Assembly: GCF_009812035.1 (NCBI RefSeq) | Contig: NZ_VZIZ01000021.1 | Location: 1-52,277 of the forward strand | Length of the DNA: 52,277 bases | DNA from: Psychrobacter nivimaris | GTDB taxonomy: Bacteria; Pseudomonadota; Gammaproteobacteria; Pseudomonadales; Moraxellaceae | Direction: 5' to 3' | Shown: positions 1 to 7,701 of the stretch, one piece after another | Numbering within the stretch: the stretch's first letter is position 1 | How the letters are laid out: the number at the start of each line of letters is the position of its first letter | Program-made: the position numbers and the translations under genes | Notes under the pieces: model-generated | What the model was told of the DNA's origin: nothing | Database searches by the model: none | Seen by the model: the letters and a program-made list of their open reading frames with translations, nothing else

Positions 1-22
1 GATCGCATTAGTAAGCATTTAA

Positions 23-277
23 TCTAAATGGCAGTTACACAGAATCTGGGATGGGCTCGTTGGCGATCGACCTATTCTTGTTAGTCGACAAGAGATAGAA
101 AAGCGCCGCCGCATCAACTCTGATACTTTGAGCAGCTTTGCAATAGATAATATCCCTGTTAATCCAGATACTCAGCATTTTTTTAAAGATTTTGAAGAAG
201 GTAAAATTGCAACTAGCAAGGAAGTAAAAGCTTTGCTACATGCTCACTATACTAAGATAGCGCTCGAAGATAATTAG
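23..277 (+). pseudogene. Start-less fragment resembling a VbhA-type Fic antitoxin
   Basis: An open frame of 84 codons runs from just after an in-frame TAA (20-22) to a TAG at 275-277 and contains no ATG, GTG or TTG before its middle. Its second half reads RQEIEKRRR, then SSFAIDN, then GKIATSKEVKALL. This layout resembles VbhA-type antitoxins that inhibit Fic AMP-transferases: an N-terminal EIExRRR helix, an inhibitory (S/T)xxxE(G/N) helix and a C-terminal helix. Here the inhibitory motif would read S-FAI-D-N, with Asp for the usual Glu. No Fic gene with an HPFxxGNGR motif follows. The missing start and missing partner suggest a decayed or recombined remnant. The family assignment is by eye and tentative. 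Confidence 0.35.
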
Positions 278-1028
278 CTCTTATAATTTGAGCCCGACGT
301 TGCTAAGCTATTATAGTATTGCTTTTCACAGCCAGTATCGAAAGATGAAACATAATTAATTGTGCTATTCAATCATATTTATCAAATCATTTCACCTATG
401 TAAGATTACTAGTCCAGCATCACTAACTCTCGTCCAGCCATCTCCGAAATAAAGAATAACTACCCTGCCCACAAACATAATAACGTTATAGCTAGTCAGC
501 TTATTCGCTTAGTGAATAGATAAGCATTAAGACCTGATATCACCGTGATGAATTACATCCTTGGGTCTGCTTCTATCTACACTCGCTTGCTTTAATATTA
601 CCATCATTATATCCGTGTTCATATGATTCGATATCTTGCAACTGACAATACTATGTGCAAAGACGTTAATGATAAACATGAATAGCAGAAAACTACTTTT
701 ATTTCTACCTATCTGACATAGATAAAATCTACTGGATTAGAGGATGGTACGATTGATCAAAAGTAACCATTAATAGATAGACGTAGCGAAGCGCATCATG
801 TCCGCGTTTATAGCTTAGATAGGATGATATTAGAAAGGATGTTTCTGAAGATGTGAAAGATACCTGAAAAACTTAATTATTATGATACCTAATTGATAGA
901 ACGACCATTATCTTTTGGATAGGTAAAAGTGATTTTTTCTGATAGGTGGTAAGAATCACCGAAGTGATAGTTTTAATTTAGATGCCTACAAATAATATAG
1001 CGATGTACACTATTAGAATAAGAGGTTT
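278..1028. other. Gene-poor, apparently decayed stretch
   Basis: About 750 bp without an open frame of useful length on either strand. I see no RNA gene, no clear terminal inverted repeats and no recognisable protein fragment. It lies between an antitoxin-like fragment and a truncated epmC, so it is probably degraded accessory DNA or a rearrangement scar. Confidence 0.5.
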
Positions 1029-1457
1029 CTAGCATGTCAACCTATAAGGAGATGTGTGGCACTCATGCAGAGCACTAGCAAAAAAGCCATGAGCAAATTC
1101 AATTCGAGCGGGTTCATTATCTTGAGCTGGAAAATACTCGGGTTCATCATTGCTACGAACCAATATAACTTGCTGATCAGCAAATAAAATATTAAATAAC
1201 TGTATGAGCCAATCGGTAGCTAATCGTTCGCCATCAACTATCGATTCTGTTGAGTGAGTATCGTCAAGCTGAGTAGTAGACAACTCTTGCCACTGACTTC
1301 TGCATTCGTTTAAATACTCATTTTTATCAAGATGTAGTTTGTTGTTGGTTGAATCTTCAGTATGACTCCCTAACTGAGTAAGATGTTGCAGCAACGAACT
1401 TGCTTCAGTAGAAGAAAGTAAATCAGAAAAATTAATTTTATTATCGGATAGATTCAT
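1029..1457 (-). pseudogene. epmC: Elongation factor P hydroxylase, truncated at the HExxH motif
   Basis: EpmC (YfcM family) hydroxylates the modified lysine of elongation factor P. Residues ~80-130 carry the family core: WLIQLFNILFADQQ, then a segment with EPEYFPA, then FAHGFFASALHE. In intact family members the HE continues as HEISHW and supplies the metal-binding HExxH site, followed by roughly 100 more residues. Here the frame changes right after HE to CHTSPYRLTC and stops, so the catalytic site and the whole C-terminal half are absent. The N-terminal ~75 residues are a low-similarity extension. The break lies at about 1060, where the sequence becomes unrelated, which suggests a rearrangement and not a point mutation. 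The fragment is almost certainly inactive. Confidence 0.75.
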
Positions 1458-1561
1458 AGAGAAGACATTGACTTAATAAATACTAAAGACAAAAAACTTT
1501 AGGTAAAAAGGTAAGTAGTAAAAGAGCTTAAACAAATTTGTTATCAAAAAATCTTAACATA

Positions 1562-1571
1562 CTAGCGCTAG
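1562..1571. repeat. 10-bp perfect palindrome CTAGCGCTAG
   Basis: Perfect palindrome in the divergent region between the epmC fragment and yceD. It could be an operator or a chance occurrence; nothing else in the sequence decides this. Confidence 0.3.
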
Positions 1572-1639
1572 CAGAATATGGCACTTTCCGTTAGTATGGC
1601 AGGCAATATTATACACCGTTTTTATGAATGAGGCCGCGC

Positions 1640-2233
1640 ATGTCAAGCACTCCAGAAACTAAACCGTCAGCACCTCACGCTGACAATAAAAAAGCGCCTG
1701 TATTTACTGGCATGCCTGAGCACATCTCCTTAGATAAGTGGGCAGACACTGGCTATGAATGGTCAGGAGAGGTCAAACCAAGCTTGTTTGATCGTCTTGC
1801 TACTACTCTGAGCACTGAACATGAGCAGTCAGATATACAGCTCAACGCTAACTTGTATCGTCGCAATAATGTTTTACATTTAGCATTTACTCTAACAGGT
1901 GATGTTTGGCTAACTTGTCAGCGCTGTTTACAACCAATCGCGATAGACTTGTCTGATGATTATGACATCGCGCTACTAGAAAACGACAGTCAGGTTCGTT
2001 TAGTTAAAGATGAACAAGATTATTTATTACTGGATGAAATCGTCACCGAGCAGTCGCCAGAGCGTCTGTTACCATTTAAGAAATTGGTAGAAGACGAAAT
2101 CTTGCTCAAAACGCCAATGGCGCCAAAGCATGACGATTGTGAGATGTCTGTTGAGCAGTTTGGTGAAATACCAGAAGAAGAGGAAGGTGAAAATCCTTTT
2201 GCTGCTTTAGCCTCGCTAAAAGGCAAGCTATAA
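1640..2233 (+). CDS. yceD: YceD family protein (DUF177), 23S rRNA accumulation factor
   Basis: A 197-residue protein with the DUF177 hallmark CQRCLQP near residue 97 and a C-terminal conserved tail (NPFAALASLKGKL). A second CxxC-like pair is not obvious. YceD homologues are linked to 23S rRNA accumulation and almost always precede rpmF, as here. I prefer the ATG at 1640, which has GAGG 6 nt upstream, over the ATG at 1628, which has no ribosome-binding site. The middle is rich in acidic residues. The gap to rpmF is over 300 nt and contains a possible internal promoter, so the two genes may be only partly co-transcribed. Confidence 0.88.
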   Translation: MSSTPETKPSAPHADNKKAPVFTGMPEHISLDKWADTGYEWSGEVKPSLFDRLATTLSTEHEQSDIQLNANLYRRNNVLHLAFTLTGDVWLTCQRCLQPIAIDLSDDYDIALLENDSQVRLVKDEQDYLLLDEIVTEQSPERLLPFKKLVEDEILLKTPMAPKHDDCEMSVEQFGEIPEEEEGENPFAALASLKGKL

Positions 2234-2306
2234 GCACCAAAACTATCTACTCGATGCATTTAAAAAACCTTTTATCAGCTTTGTACAGAAGAGTGCAAGG
2301 CAGGGC

Positions 2307-2335
2307 TTTATTAATTTAATAAACATGCGTATAAT
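2307..2335 (+). promoter_or_regulatory. Candidate sigma-70 promoter for rpmF
   Basis: TTTATT (2307-2312), a 17-bp spacer and TATAAT (2330-2335), in the 317-bp gap before rpmF. The -10 is perfect and the -35 weak. The implied 5' leader of about 210 nt could hold regulatory structure, but I see no known riboswitch in it. Confidence 0.4.
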
Positions 2336-2551
2336 GTCCGGTTTATTGCATTCGAGCAACCTGTTGCTTGCTGATAGAAACTGACTGGGTAAATTTTTTA
2401 TAAAATTCAGCCTTGGTCAGTGCTTTATGTGAGTGGCAATCTATTTAACTAATGATGCTTAAGACTTAGGTTGTTGTGATTATATAGCCTCTGTCAGTAT
2501 CGACTTAAGCTGAATTTCAAGCTTATCCCTTTTAAGTATAGGAGCTATATC

Positions 2552-2734
2552 ATGGCTGTTCAAAAAAGTCGTAAAAGCCGTTCTCGTCGTGACATGCGCC
2601 GTTCACATCACCGTATGGAAATTGCTGAACTAAGCGTAGATGCTACTACTGGTGAAAAACATCGTCGTCATCACATGACTAAAGATGGTTTCTACCGTGG
2701 TCGTCAACTGTTCAAAGTCAGCCAAGACGCCTAA
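2552..2734 (+). CDS. rpmF: 50S ribosomal protein L32
   Basis: A 60-residue, strongly basic protein beginning [20 protein letters not shown], the typical bL32 N-terminus. It has the full expected length. The HRRHH segment and YRGRQL near the C-terminus fit bL32. A good Shine-Dalgarno (AGGAGC) lies 7 nt before the ATG. It follows yceD in the conserved order and is closed by hairpins at 2765-2797 and 2833-2888. Unlike in E. coli, plsX and fabH do not follow. Confidence 0.97.
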   Translation: MAVQKSRKSRSRRDMRRSHHRMEIAELSVDATTGEKHRRHHMTKDGFYRGRQLFKVSQDA

Positions 2735-2764
2735 GACATTGGCTCTATGATAGCTTAGGCGAAG

Positions 2765-2797
2765 ATAATAATAGTACTGGTGACTATTATTATTTTT
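2765..2797 (+). terminator. Rho-independent terminator after rpmF
   Basis: A perfect 11-bp stem (2765-2775 with 2783-2793), a 7-nt loop and a T-run. The stem is very AT-rich, so efficiency may be modest. Confidence 0.55.
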
Positions 2798-2832
2798 GCC
2801 TAGTTATTATTAGTCAATAAGCTTTGAGCTAA

Positions 2833-2888
2833 AAAAAGCCAAGTTATTTCGCTATCATATATTATGTGGCTGGATAACTTGGCTTTTT
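2833..2888. terminator. Second long hairpin after rpmF
   Basis: Perfect 15-bp inverted repeat (2833-2847 with 2874-2888) containing AAGCC/GGCTT and ending in five Ts, with a 26-nt loop. It has A and T runs on opposite sides and could work on both strands. It probably backs up the weaker hairpin just upstream. Confidence 0.6.
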
Positions 2889-3159
2889 GTTATTTATAGC
2901 TAGACTTATTGCTTAATTCGCTTGTTATTTTTAGTAGATTTAAAAATGTGCTGATATAATCTGCTCGTTTAATTTGGGCAGCGTTACTCTTGCTGTTTGG
3001 TTTGCATCCGCTATGATAATCGTGTCTGTCAGTGTATAGTTTACTGACAATCCGTTTTCTTGCATAAATACTTGAAGTAGCGGCCTTGTATAACATCTAA
3101 TAATATAATACACCCCATTGTTTTTAGGGATATTTCTAATCAGATAAGGAATATTGGTT

Positions 3160-4128
3160 ATGGCTTCTGTACCCGATATGGTAAAAAAGCAACCCGCTCG
3201 TATCGCGGTTATTTTTCCTGGACAAGGATCTCAAGCAGTCGCAATGACGAGCGAGCTTGCTGAAATCTATCCAGAGATACGTGATACATTTACCGAAGCG
3301 AGTGATGCGCTTGGCGAGGATTTGTGGGCAATCTGTCAGGACGAAGAAAAACTCAATCAAACCCAATATACTCAGCCTGCGCTTTTGACAGCTAGTATTG
3401 CTATTTGGCGTGTCTTACAACAAAAAATAGAAGAGACGCCTTGTTATTTAGCTGGTCACTCTCTGGGCGAGTACAGTGCCTTGTGTGCTGCCAATGTGAT
3501 ATCGCTGGGTGATGCAGTCACTTTAGTACATAAGCGCGGTCAGTTGATGCAAGAGGCCGTTATAGGTGTCGATACTGCTATGGCAGCAGTACTAGGACTA
3601 GAAGACAACCGAGTCGAAAACCTGTGTGAACAAGCAACCGAACACGTTGATGATGCCGTAGTCGGTGCAGCCAACTTTAATAGTCCAGGACAAGTGGTTA
3701 TCTCGGGTAACGCTGCTGGTGTTAATGCTGTTATTGATAAAGTCAAAAACACGGGCAAAAAATCTGTTCCTCTAAAAGTGAGTGTGCCTTCTCATTGCGC
3801 ACTTATGGAACCTGCTAGCAATGCATTGGCTGAGATACTAGCGGGTATCAAGTTTGATCAGGCAACCATTCCTGTTATACAGAATCGCTATGCACGCGTC
3901 GAAACCAGTGCGGTCGGTATCAAGCAAGCATTGACCGAACAGCTGAGCGAGCCAGTACTGTGGTCAAAAACCATGCAAGAGTTAGCTGACAAGCAAATTA
4001 ATATCTTAATCGAATGTGGCAGTGGTAATGTACTGAGCAATTTGGCGAAGCGTCAAGCGCAGCCAATCGCAAGCTATCCTACTGATAAGCCTGCCCGTCT
4101 AGAAAAATTATTGGAGGTGTTATTATGA
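3160..4128 (+). CDS. fabD: Malonyl-CoA:ACP S-malonyltransferase
   Basis: Moves the malonyl group from CoA to acyl carrier protein, the extender step of type II fatty-acid synthesis in the cytoplasm. The protein has 322 residues. GQGSQ lies at residues 21-25 and the nucleophile motif GHSLGEY at 99-105 with Ser101. The second active-site region is VPSHCALM near 210, which carries the catalytic His, and the GSGNVL segment lies near the C-terminus. The ATG at 3160 is chosen because AGGA lies at a normal distance; an in-frame TTG at 3154 is too close to it. The stop overlaps the fabG start (ATGA), which indicates translational coupling. Confidence 0.96.
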   Translation: MASVPDMVKKQPARIAVIFPGQGSQAVAMTSELAEIYPEIRDTFTEASDALGEDLWAICQDEEKLNQTQYTQPALLTASIAIWRVLQQKIEETPCYLAGHSLGEYSALCAANVISLGDAVTLVHKRGQLMQEAVIGVDTAMAAVLGLEDNRVENLCEQATEHVDDAVVGAANFNSPGQVVISGNAAGVNAVIDKVKNTGKKSVPLKVSVPSHCALMEPASNALAEILAGIKFDQATIPVIQNRYARVETSAVGIKQALTEQLSEPVLWSKTMQELADKQINILIECGSGNVLSNLAKRQAQPIASYPTDKPARLEKLLEVLL

Positions 4129-4853
4129 GCCGTACGATTACATTAGTGACTGGCGCTAGCCGAGGTATTGGCAAAGCAGTGGCCAAACGTTTTGCTAAAG
4201 AAGGACATTTTGTCATTGGAACTGCGACCACTGAAAAGGGCGCAGAGCTTATCGATGACTACCTTCATGACACTGGTGGTATTGGTCGTGTTTTAGACGT
4301 ACGTGATACTGCTCAAATTGACAAATTATTTGAAGAGATCGAAAGCGTTTATGGCGCGGTACAAGTATTGGTTAACAATGCCGGTATCACTCAAGATGGT
4401 CTACTGATGCGCATGAAAGATGAAGATTGGGAAAACGTTATTGATACCAATCTGACATCGGTATATCGCATGAGCAAACGTGCCGTACGCGGTATGATGA
4501 AAGCACGCCGCGGCCGTATTATCAACATCACCTCAGTAGTAGCTCAAATGGGCAATGCAGGCCAATCTAACTATGCGGCGACCAAAGCTGGCGTAGAAGG
4601 GTTTAGCCGTACGCTTGCACGTGAGATTGGTTCACGCCAAGTGACCATTAACTGCGTGGCACCAGGCTTGATCGAAACGGATATGACAGATGAGCTTGAT
4701 GAGCGTCTATTGAACTCTATGTTAGATGCTGTACCTATTAGTCGTCTTGGTCAGCCAGAAGACATCGCTGCAGCGGTACATTTCTTGGCTAGCGACGAAG
4801 CCAGCTATATCACAGGTGCTGTCATTCCTGTCAATGGCGGCATGTATATGTAG
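4125..4853 (+). CDS. fabG: 3-oxoacyl-ACP reductase
   Basis: NADPH-dependent reduction of 3-oxoacyl-ACP in fatty-acid elongation. It is a 242-residue short-chain dehydrogenase. TGASRGIG (residues 9-16) binds the cofactor, NNAG is at 84-87, and the catalytic set is Ser137, Tyr150 and Lys154 (YAATK). The C-terminus ITGAVIPVNGGMYM is typical of FabG. It overlaps fabD by 4 bp and is followed by a hairpin and then acpP. Confidence 0.97.
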   Translation: MSRTITLVTGASRGIGKAVAKRFAKEGHFVIGTATTEKGAELIDDYLHDTGGIGRVLDVRDTAQIDKLFEEIESVYGAVQVLVNNAGITQDGLLMRMKDEDWENVIDTNLTSVYRMSKRAVRGMMKARRGRIINITSVVAQMGNAGQSNYAATKAGVEGFSRTLAREIGSRQVTINCVAPGLIETDMTDELDERLLNSMLDAVPISRLGQPEDIAAAVHFLASDEASYITGAVIPVNGGMYM

Positions 4854-4947
4854 TCAATATACGAGCGTTACATAGTTATAATAAAAAACTGTGTGAACGA
4901 GTGTAAACTATAATAAAGGGTGCTATAATGACGGATACTTTTGAGTC

Positions 4948-4976
4948 AAAGCCCTGTATGATAACAGGGCTTTATT
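4948..4976 (+). terminator. Terminator between fabG and acpP
   Basis: Perfect 10-bp stem AAAGCCCTGT/ACAGGGCTTT (4948-4957 with 4964-4973) and a 6-nt loop. Only a short T-run follows, so it may act as an attenuator letting some fabDG transcripts reach acpP. Confidence 0.55.
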
Positions 4977-5123
4977 AGACATCAGACAAACTGTATAACA
5001 TGTCATAGAGTACTCAGACAGCATTGCTGGTCTGGCAAACGCATTTTATATACCATGCTATAGCGTTAAATAAGGCGATATAGCAGTTTATTAAAAATAA
5101 TAGATGATAACGGAGTGATCTAC

Positions 5124-5360
5124 ATGAGTAATGATATCGAGCTAAGAGTAAAAGCAGCAGTGGCTGAGCAACTAGGTATGAACGTTGAAGACATCAACAA
5201 CGATGCTTCATTCATGGAAGACCTAGGTGCAGATTCTTTAGACCTAGTTGAATTGGTTATGTCATTTGAAAGTGATTTTGGTATCACTATTCCTGATGAA
5301 GATTCTGCAGAATTGACTACTGTTCAAAAAGCAATCGATTACGTACAAGCCCAACTATAA
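5124..5360 (+). CDS. acpP: Acyl carrier protein
   Basis: A 78-residue acidic carrier protein. The phosphopantetheine attachment site is Ser38 in GADSLDLVE. The start at 5124 follows GGAG by 8 nt; an upstream in-frame GTG at 5115 overlaps that ribosome-binding site and is unlikely. The gene has its own 260-bp upstream region after the fabG hairpin, so it is probably also transcribed separately, as expected for a very abundant protein. A T-rich terminator follows at once. fabF is not adjacent. Confidence 0.97.
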   Translation: MSNDIELRVKAAVAEQLGMNVEDINNDASFMEDLGADSLDLVELVMSFESDFGITIPDEDSAELTTVQKAIDYVQAQL

Positions 5361-5389
5361 TTTGCTGCTTATTTAGTAGATTTATAATG

Positions 5390-5420
5390 CCGCTTATCTG
5401 ATTAGATAGGCGGTTTTTTT
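5390..5420 (+). terminator. Terminator after acpP
   Basis: A 10-bp stem with one G-T pair (5390-5399 with 5404-5413), a 4-nt loop and seven Ts. Strong rho-independent form. Confidence 0.85.
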
Positions 5421-5642
5421 ATGTGTGTATGACTGATATTTTTAAATACAGCAATCGAATTTAACATTGACTACGTCAATTCAACATTATTCAACATACT
5501 GTTACTATCTACATTGGCTCACTTTATCTATACTCATAATAGTAAGTCGTAGAAAAAAACGCCAGTTAGACATTTAAAATATTGTTTGATTGCGTGTTTT
5601 ATTAAAAGAATGACAAATAATAATATTTCAAGGAGTAGATAT

Positions 5643-6152
5643 ATGGGTATGTTTAGCTTTGCAAAAGATATCGGTGATAAAATTTTTAACCGTGATGACG
5701 AAAAGCATGATGCTAAGACAGAAACGAAAGCAGATGCTAATACACCAGTACAAAGCAGTGAGCCGAGTGCACAATCAGTTGCTAATATTCTGTTGCGCCG
5801 TATTCAGCAGCAGAATCTTAATATCAGTAACCTAAAAATTAAATATAATGGTTCTACAGATACTGCAGAAATCAGTGGTAATGCTAAAACTCAAGCTGAC
5901 CGTGAAAAAGCCATTATCGCTATCGGTAACGTGCAAAATGTTGCAAAAGTTATTGATAACATCGATATCGAAGAAGATGCACCTGAATCTACAATGTATA
6001 CGGTAAAGTCTGGTGACAGTTTATCTAAGATTGCTAAAGAAGTTTATGGTTCATCTGGCGATTACATGAAGATATTTGAAGCAAACAAGCCAATGTTATC
6101 TGATCCAGATAAAATCTATCCAGGTCAAGTATTACGCATTCCTAAGCCCTAA
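5643..6152 (+). CDS. kbp: BON-LysM protein, potassium-binding Kbp/YgaU-like
   Basis: A 169-residue protein. It starts MGMFSFAKDIGDKIF, close to the Kbp (YgaU) N-terminus. A lysine- and glutamate-rich linker follows, then a BON domain (~50-105) and a LysM domain (~115-168) with YTVKSGDSLSKIAKEVYG and ending YPGQVLRIPKP. E. coli Kbp is a cytoplasmic K+-binding protein of 149 residues needed under high potassium; the longer linker accounts for the extra length here. The ATG at 5643 follows AAGGAG and is preferred over an upstream in-frame TTG. It is flanked by terminators and so stands alone. Confidence 0.85.
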   Translation: MGMFSFAKDIGDKIFNRDDEKHDAKTETKADANTPVQSSEPSAQSVANILLRRIQQQNLNISNLKIKYNGSTDTAEISGNAKTQADREKAIIAIGNVQNVAKVIDNIDIEEDAPESTMYTVKSGDSLSKIAKEVYGSSGDYMKIFEANKPMLSDPDKIYPGQVLRIPKP

Positions 6153-6205
6153 TGCTAGAAGAAGCGTATAGAAAAATAATCCTTTAAATATGATATTCTA
6201 ATCAA

Positions 6206-6237
6206 AAAAGCCTCTTATCATTAAGAGGCTTTTTTTA
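6206..6237 (+). terminator. Terminator after the BON-LysM gene
   Basis: Stem GCCTCTTA/TAAGAGGC (6210-6217 with 6222-6229), a 4-nt loop, flanking A-run and seven Ts. Probably bidirectional, also serving queG on the minus strand. Confidence 0.88.
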
Positions 6238-6298
6238 TATCGTACACTTTAAATAACCATTTTATCTCAGGGAGATTTGATAGTCATAGAGTGATTGG

Positions 6299-7456
6299 TT
6301 AATTAGTCGAGTCTAGCTTATTGTGCTGCTCAGCTAGAGCCCATTCGATATGCTCATCTAGCATGTCATTATGTATAGTTAATTTAGATTTTAACTGTTC
6401 GACTACTTCTAAGCTGGCATTAGCATTGCCAAGTCCGATAGCGATATTACGTAAAAAATTCACATAGCCGGTGCGTCTTAGTGGGCTACCTTGAGTGTTC
6501 TTCATAAAGTCGGTTTCTTGCCACTGCCATAGTTCAAGCAAGCTACTATTATCCAATCCATGCCTTGGTGCGAAGTCATCGACGGTAGTAAGGTTGGCAT
6601 AACGATTCCATGGACAGATTAACTGGCAATCATCACAGCCAAAGACCCGGTTGCCTATCGCGTGTCTATATTTAGTATCGATGACGCCATCATGCTCGAT
6701 AGTCAAATAAGAAATACAAGCAGAAGCGTTGAGCTCATGGGGAGCTACAATTGCTTGAGTAGGGCATATGTCAATACAAGCGCTACAACTACCGCAATGC
6801 TCCTTGACTGGTTTGTCATCGGGTAGCTCAAGGCTCAAAAACAGCTCACCAAGCACAAAAAATGAGCCAGCTTGCTTATTTATAAGTAGTGTATGTTTAC
6901 CTGTCCAACCGAGACCTGCTGCATCTGCAATCGGCCGCTCAAAGATAGGCGCCGAATCGCTAAAAGGTCTAAACACAAATTCTTTTTCTGAACCGATATC
7001 CAAATGTTGCCATTCAGGCAGCATTGTTTCTATCTTTAAAGCCAATTGCTTTAAACGGCTACGCATTGTCTTATGGTAGTCGCGCCCTCTTGCATAACGC
7101 GCAATGATGCCTTTATTAGGATGGTCGTTATCACTGACAGCACGCGGTGTGGGTGCTTGAGTTAGATAGTCCATACGTACGCTGATGATGGTCTTTGCGC
7201 CCTCGACTAACTGATCAGGATGAGCGCGCAGATCATGATTATTATGCATAAACTGCAGCTGGCCCTCATAGCCTTTATCTAGCCACTTCTGTAGTTGTTC
7301 AATTTGCTTAGTAAACAAAGGATGATGCACAGATAGAAAACCACAATCAGCAAATCCTAGTGCCTGTGCTTGTGCTGTAATCCACTGCTTAATATCAGCT
7401 GTGGTTGTAAATACAGTTGGGTTCGTAATGGTGATTTTGTTTTTATCAGTAGGCAT
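6299..7456 (-). CDS. queG: Epoxyqueuosine reductase
   Basis: Catalyses the last step of queuosine synthesis in tRNA, reducing epoxyqueuosine with a cobalamin cofactor and two 4Fe-4S clusters. The 385-residue protein carries RPFSDSAP (residues 163-170, with the probable catalytic Asp) and GLGWTGKHTLLIN. The first ferredoxin cluster is CGSCSACIDICP (221-232) and the second cysteine set is CDDCQLICPWNRY (274-286). Length and motif order are those of full-length QueG. It is divergent from nnr, as often seen in gammaproteobacteria, with a 245-bp gap between them that should hold both promoters. Confidence 0.95.
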   Translation of the reverse strand: MPTDKNKITITNPTVFTTTADIKQWITAQAQALGFADCGFLSVHHPLFTKQIEQLQKWLDKGYEGQLQFMHNNHDLRAHPDQLVEGAKTIISVRMDYLTQAPTPRAVSDNDHPNKGIIARYARGRDYHKTMRSRLKQLALKIETMLPEWQHLDIGSEKEFVFRPFSDSAPIFERPIADAAGLGWTGKHTLLINKQAGSFFVLGELFLSLELPDDKPVKEHCGSCSACIDICPTQAIVAPHELNASACISYLTIEHDGVIDTKYRHAIGNRVFGCDDCQLICPWNRYANLTTVDDFAPRHGLDNSSLLELWQWQETDFMKNTQGSPLRRTGYVNFLRNIAIGLGNANASLEVVEQLKSKLTIHNDMLDEHIEWALAEQHNKLDSTN

Positions 7457-7701
7457 AGATAGTAGGTGCTTATTAGATGGTTTTCTCGTTTGTTTTAATC
7501 AGATCATTCATATCTGACAATCAGAGATAATGTAAATACGGCTATGATAAGCCAGTGAGCAATGAGTGCAAGTATAAAAGAAAATAAACTCACATTCATA
7601 TTGATACATAAGTCGAGGTAAGCTTTTGCTAAGCTGATACGAGAAATGAGCAACCAAATTTAAATAAAATAAAAAATGAGTAGAAACACCAAGGATAAGT
7701 T

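Noticed and set aside
2890..3096. 68-codon minus-strand frame between rpmF and fabD
   Set aside because: It overlaps the rpmF terminator region and has no recognisable features or ribosome-binding site.
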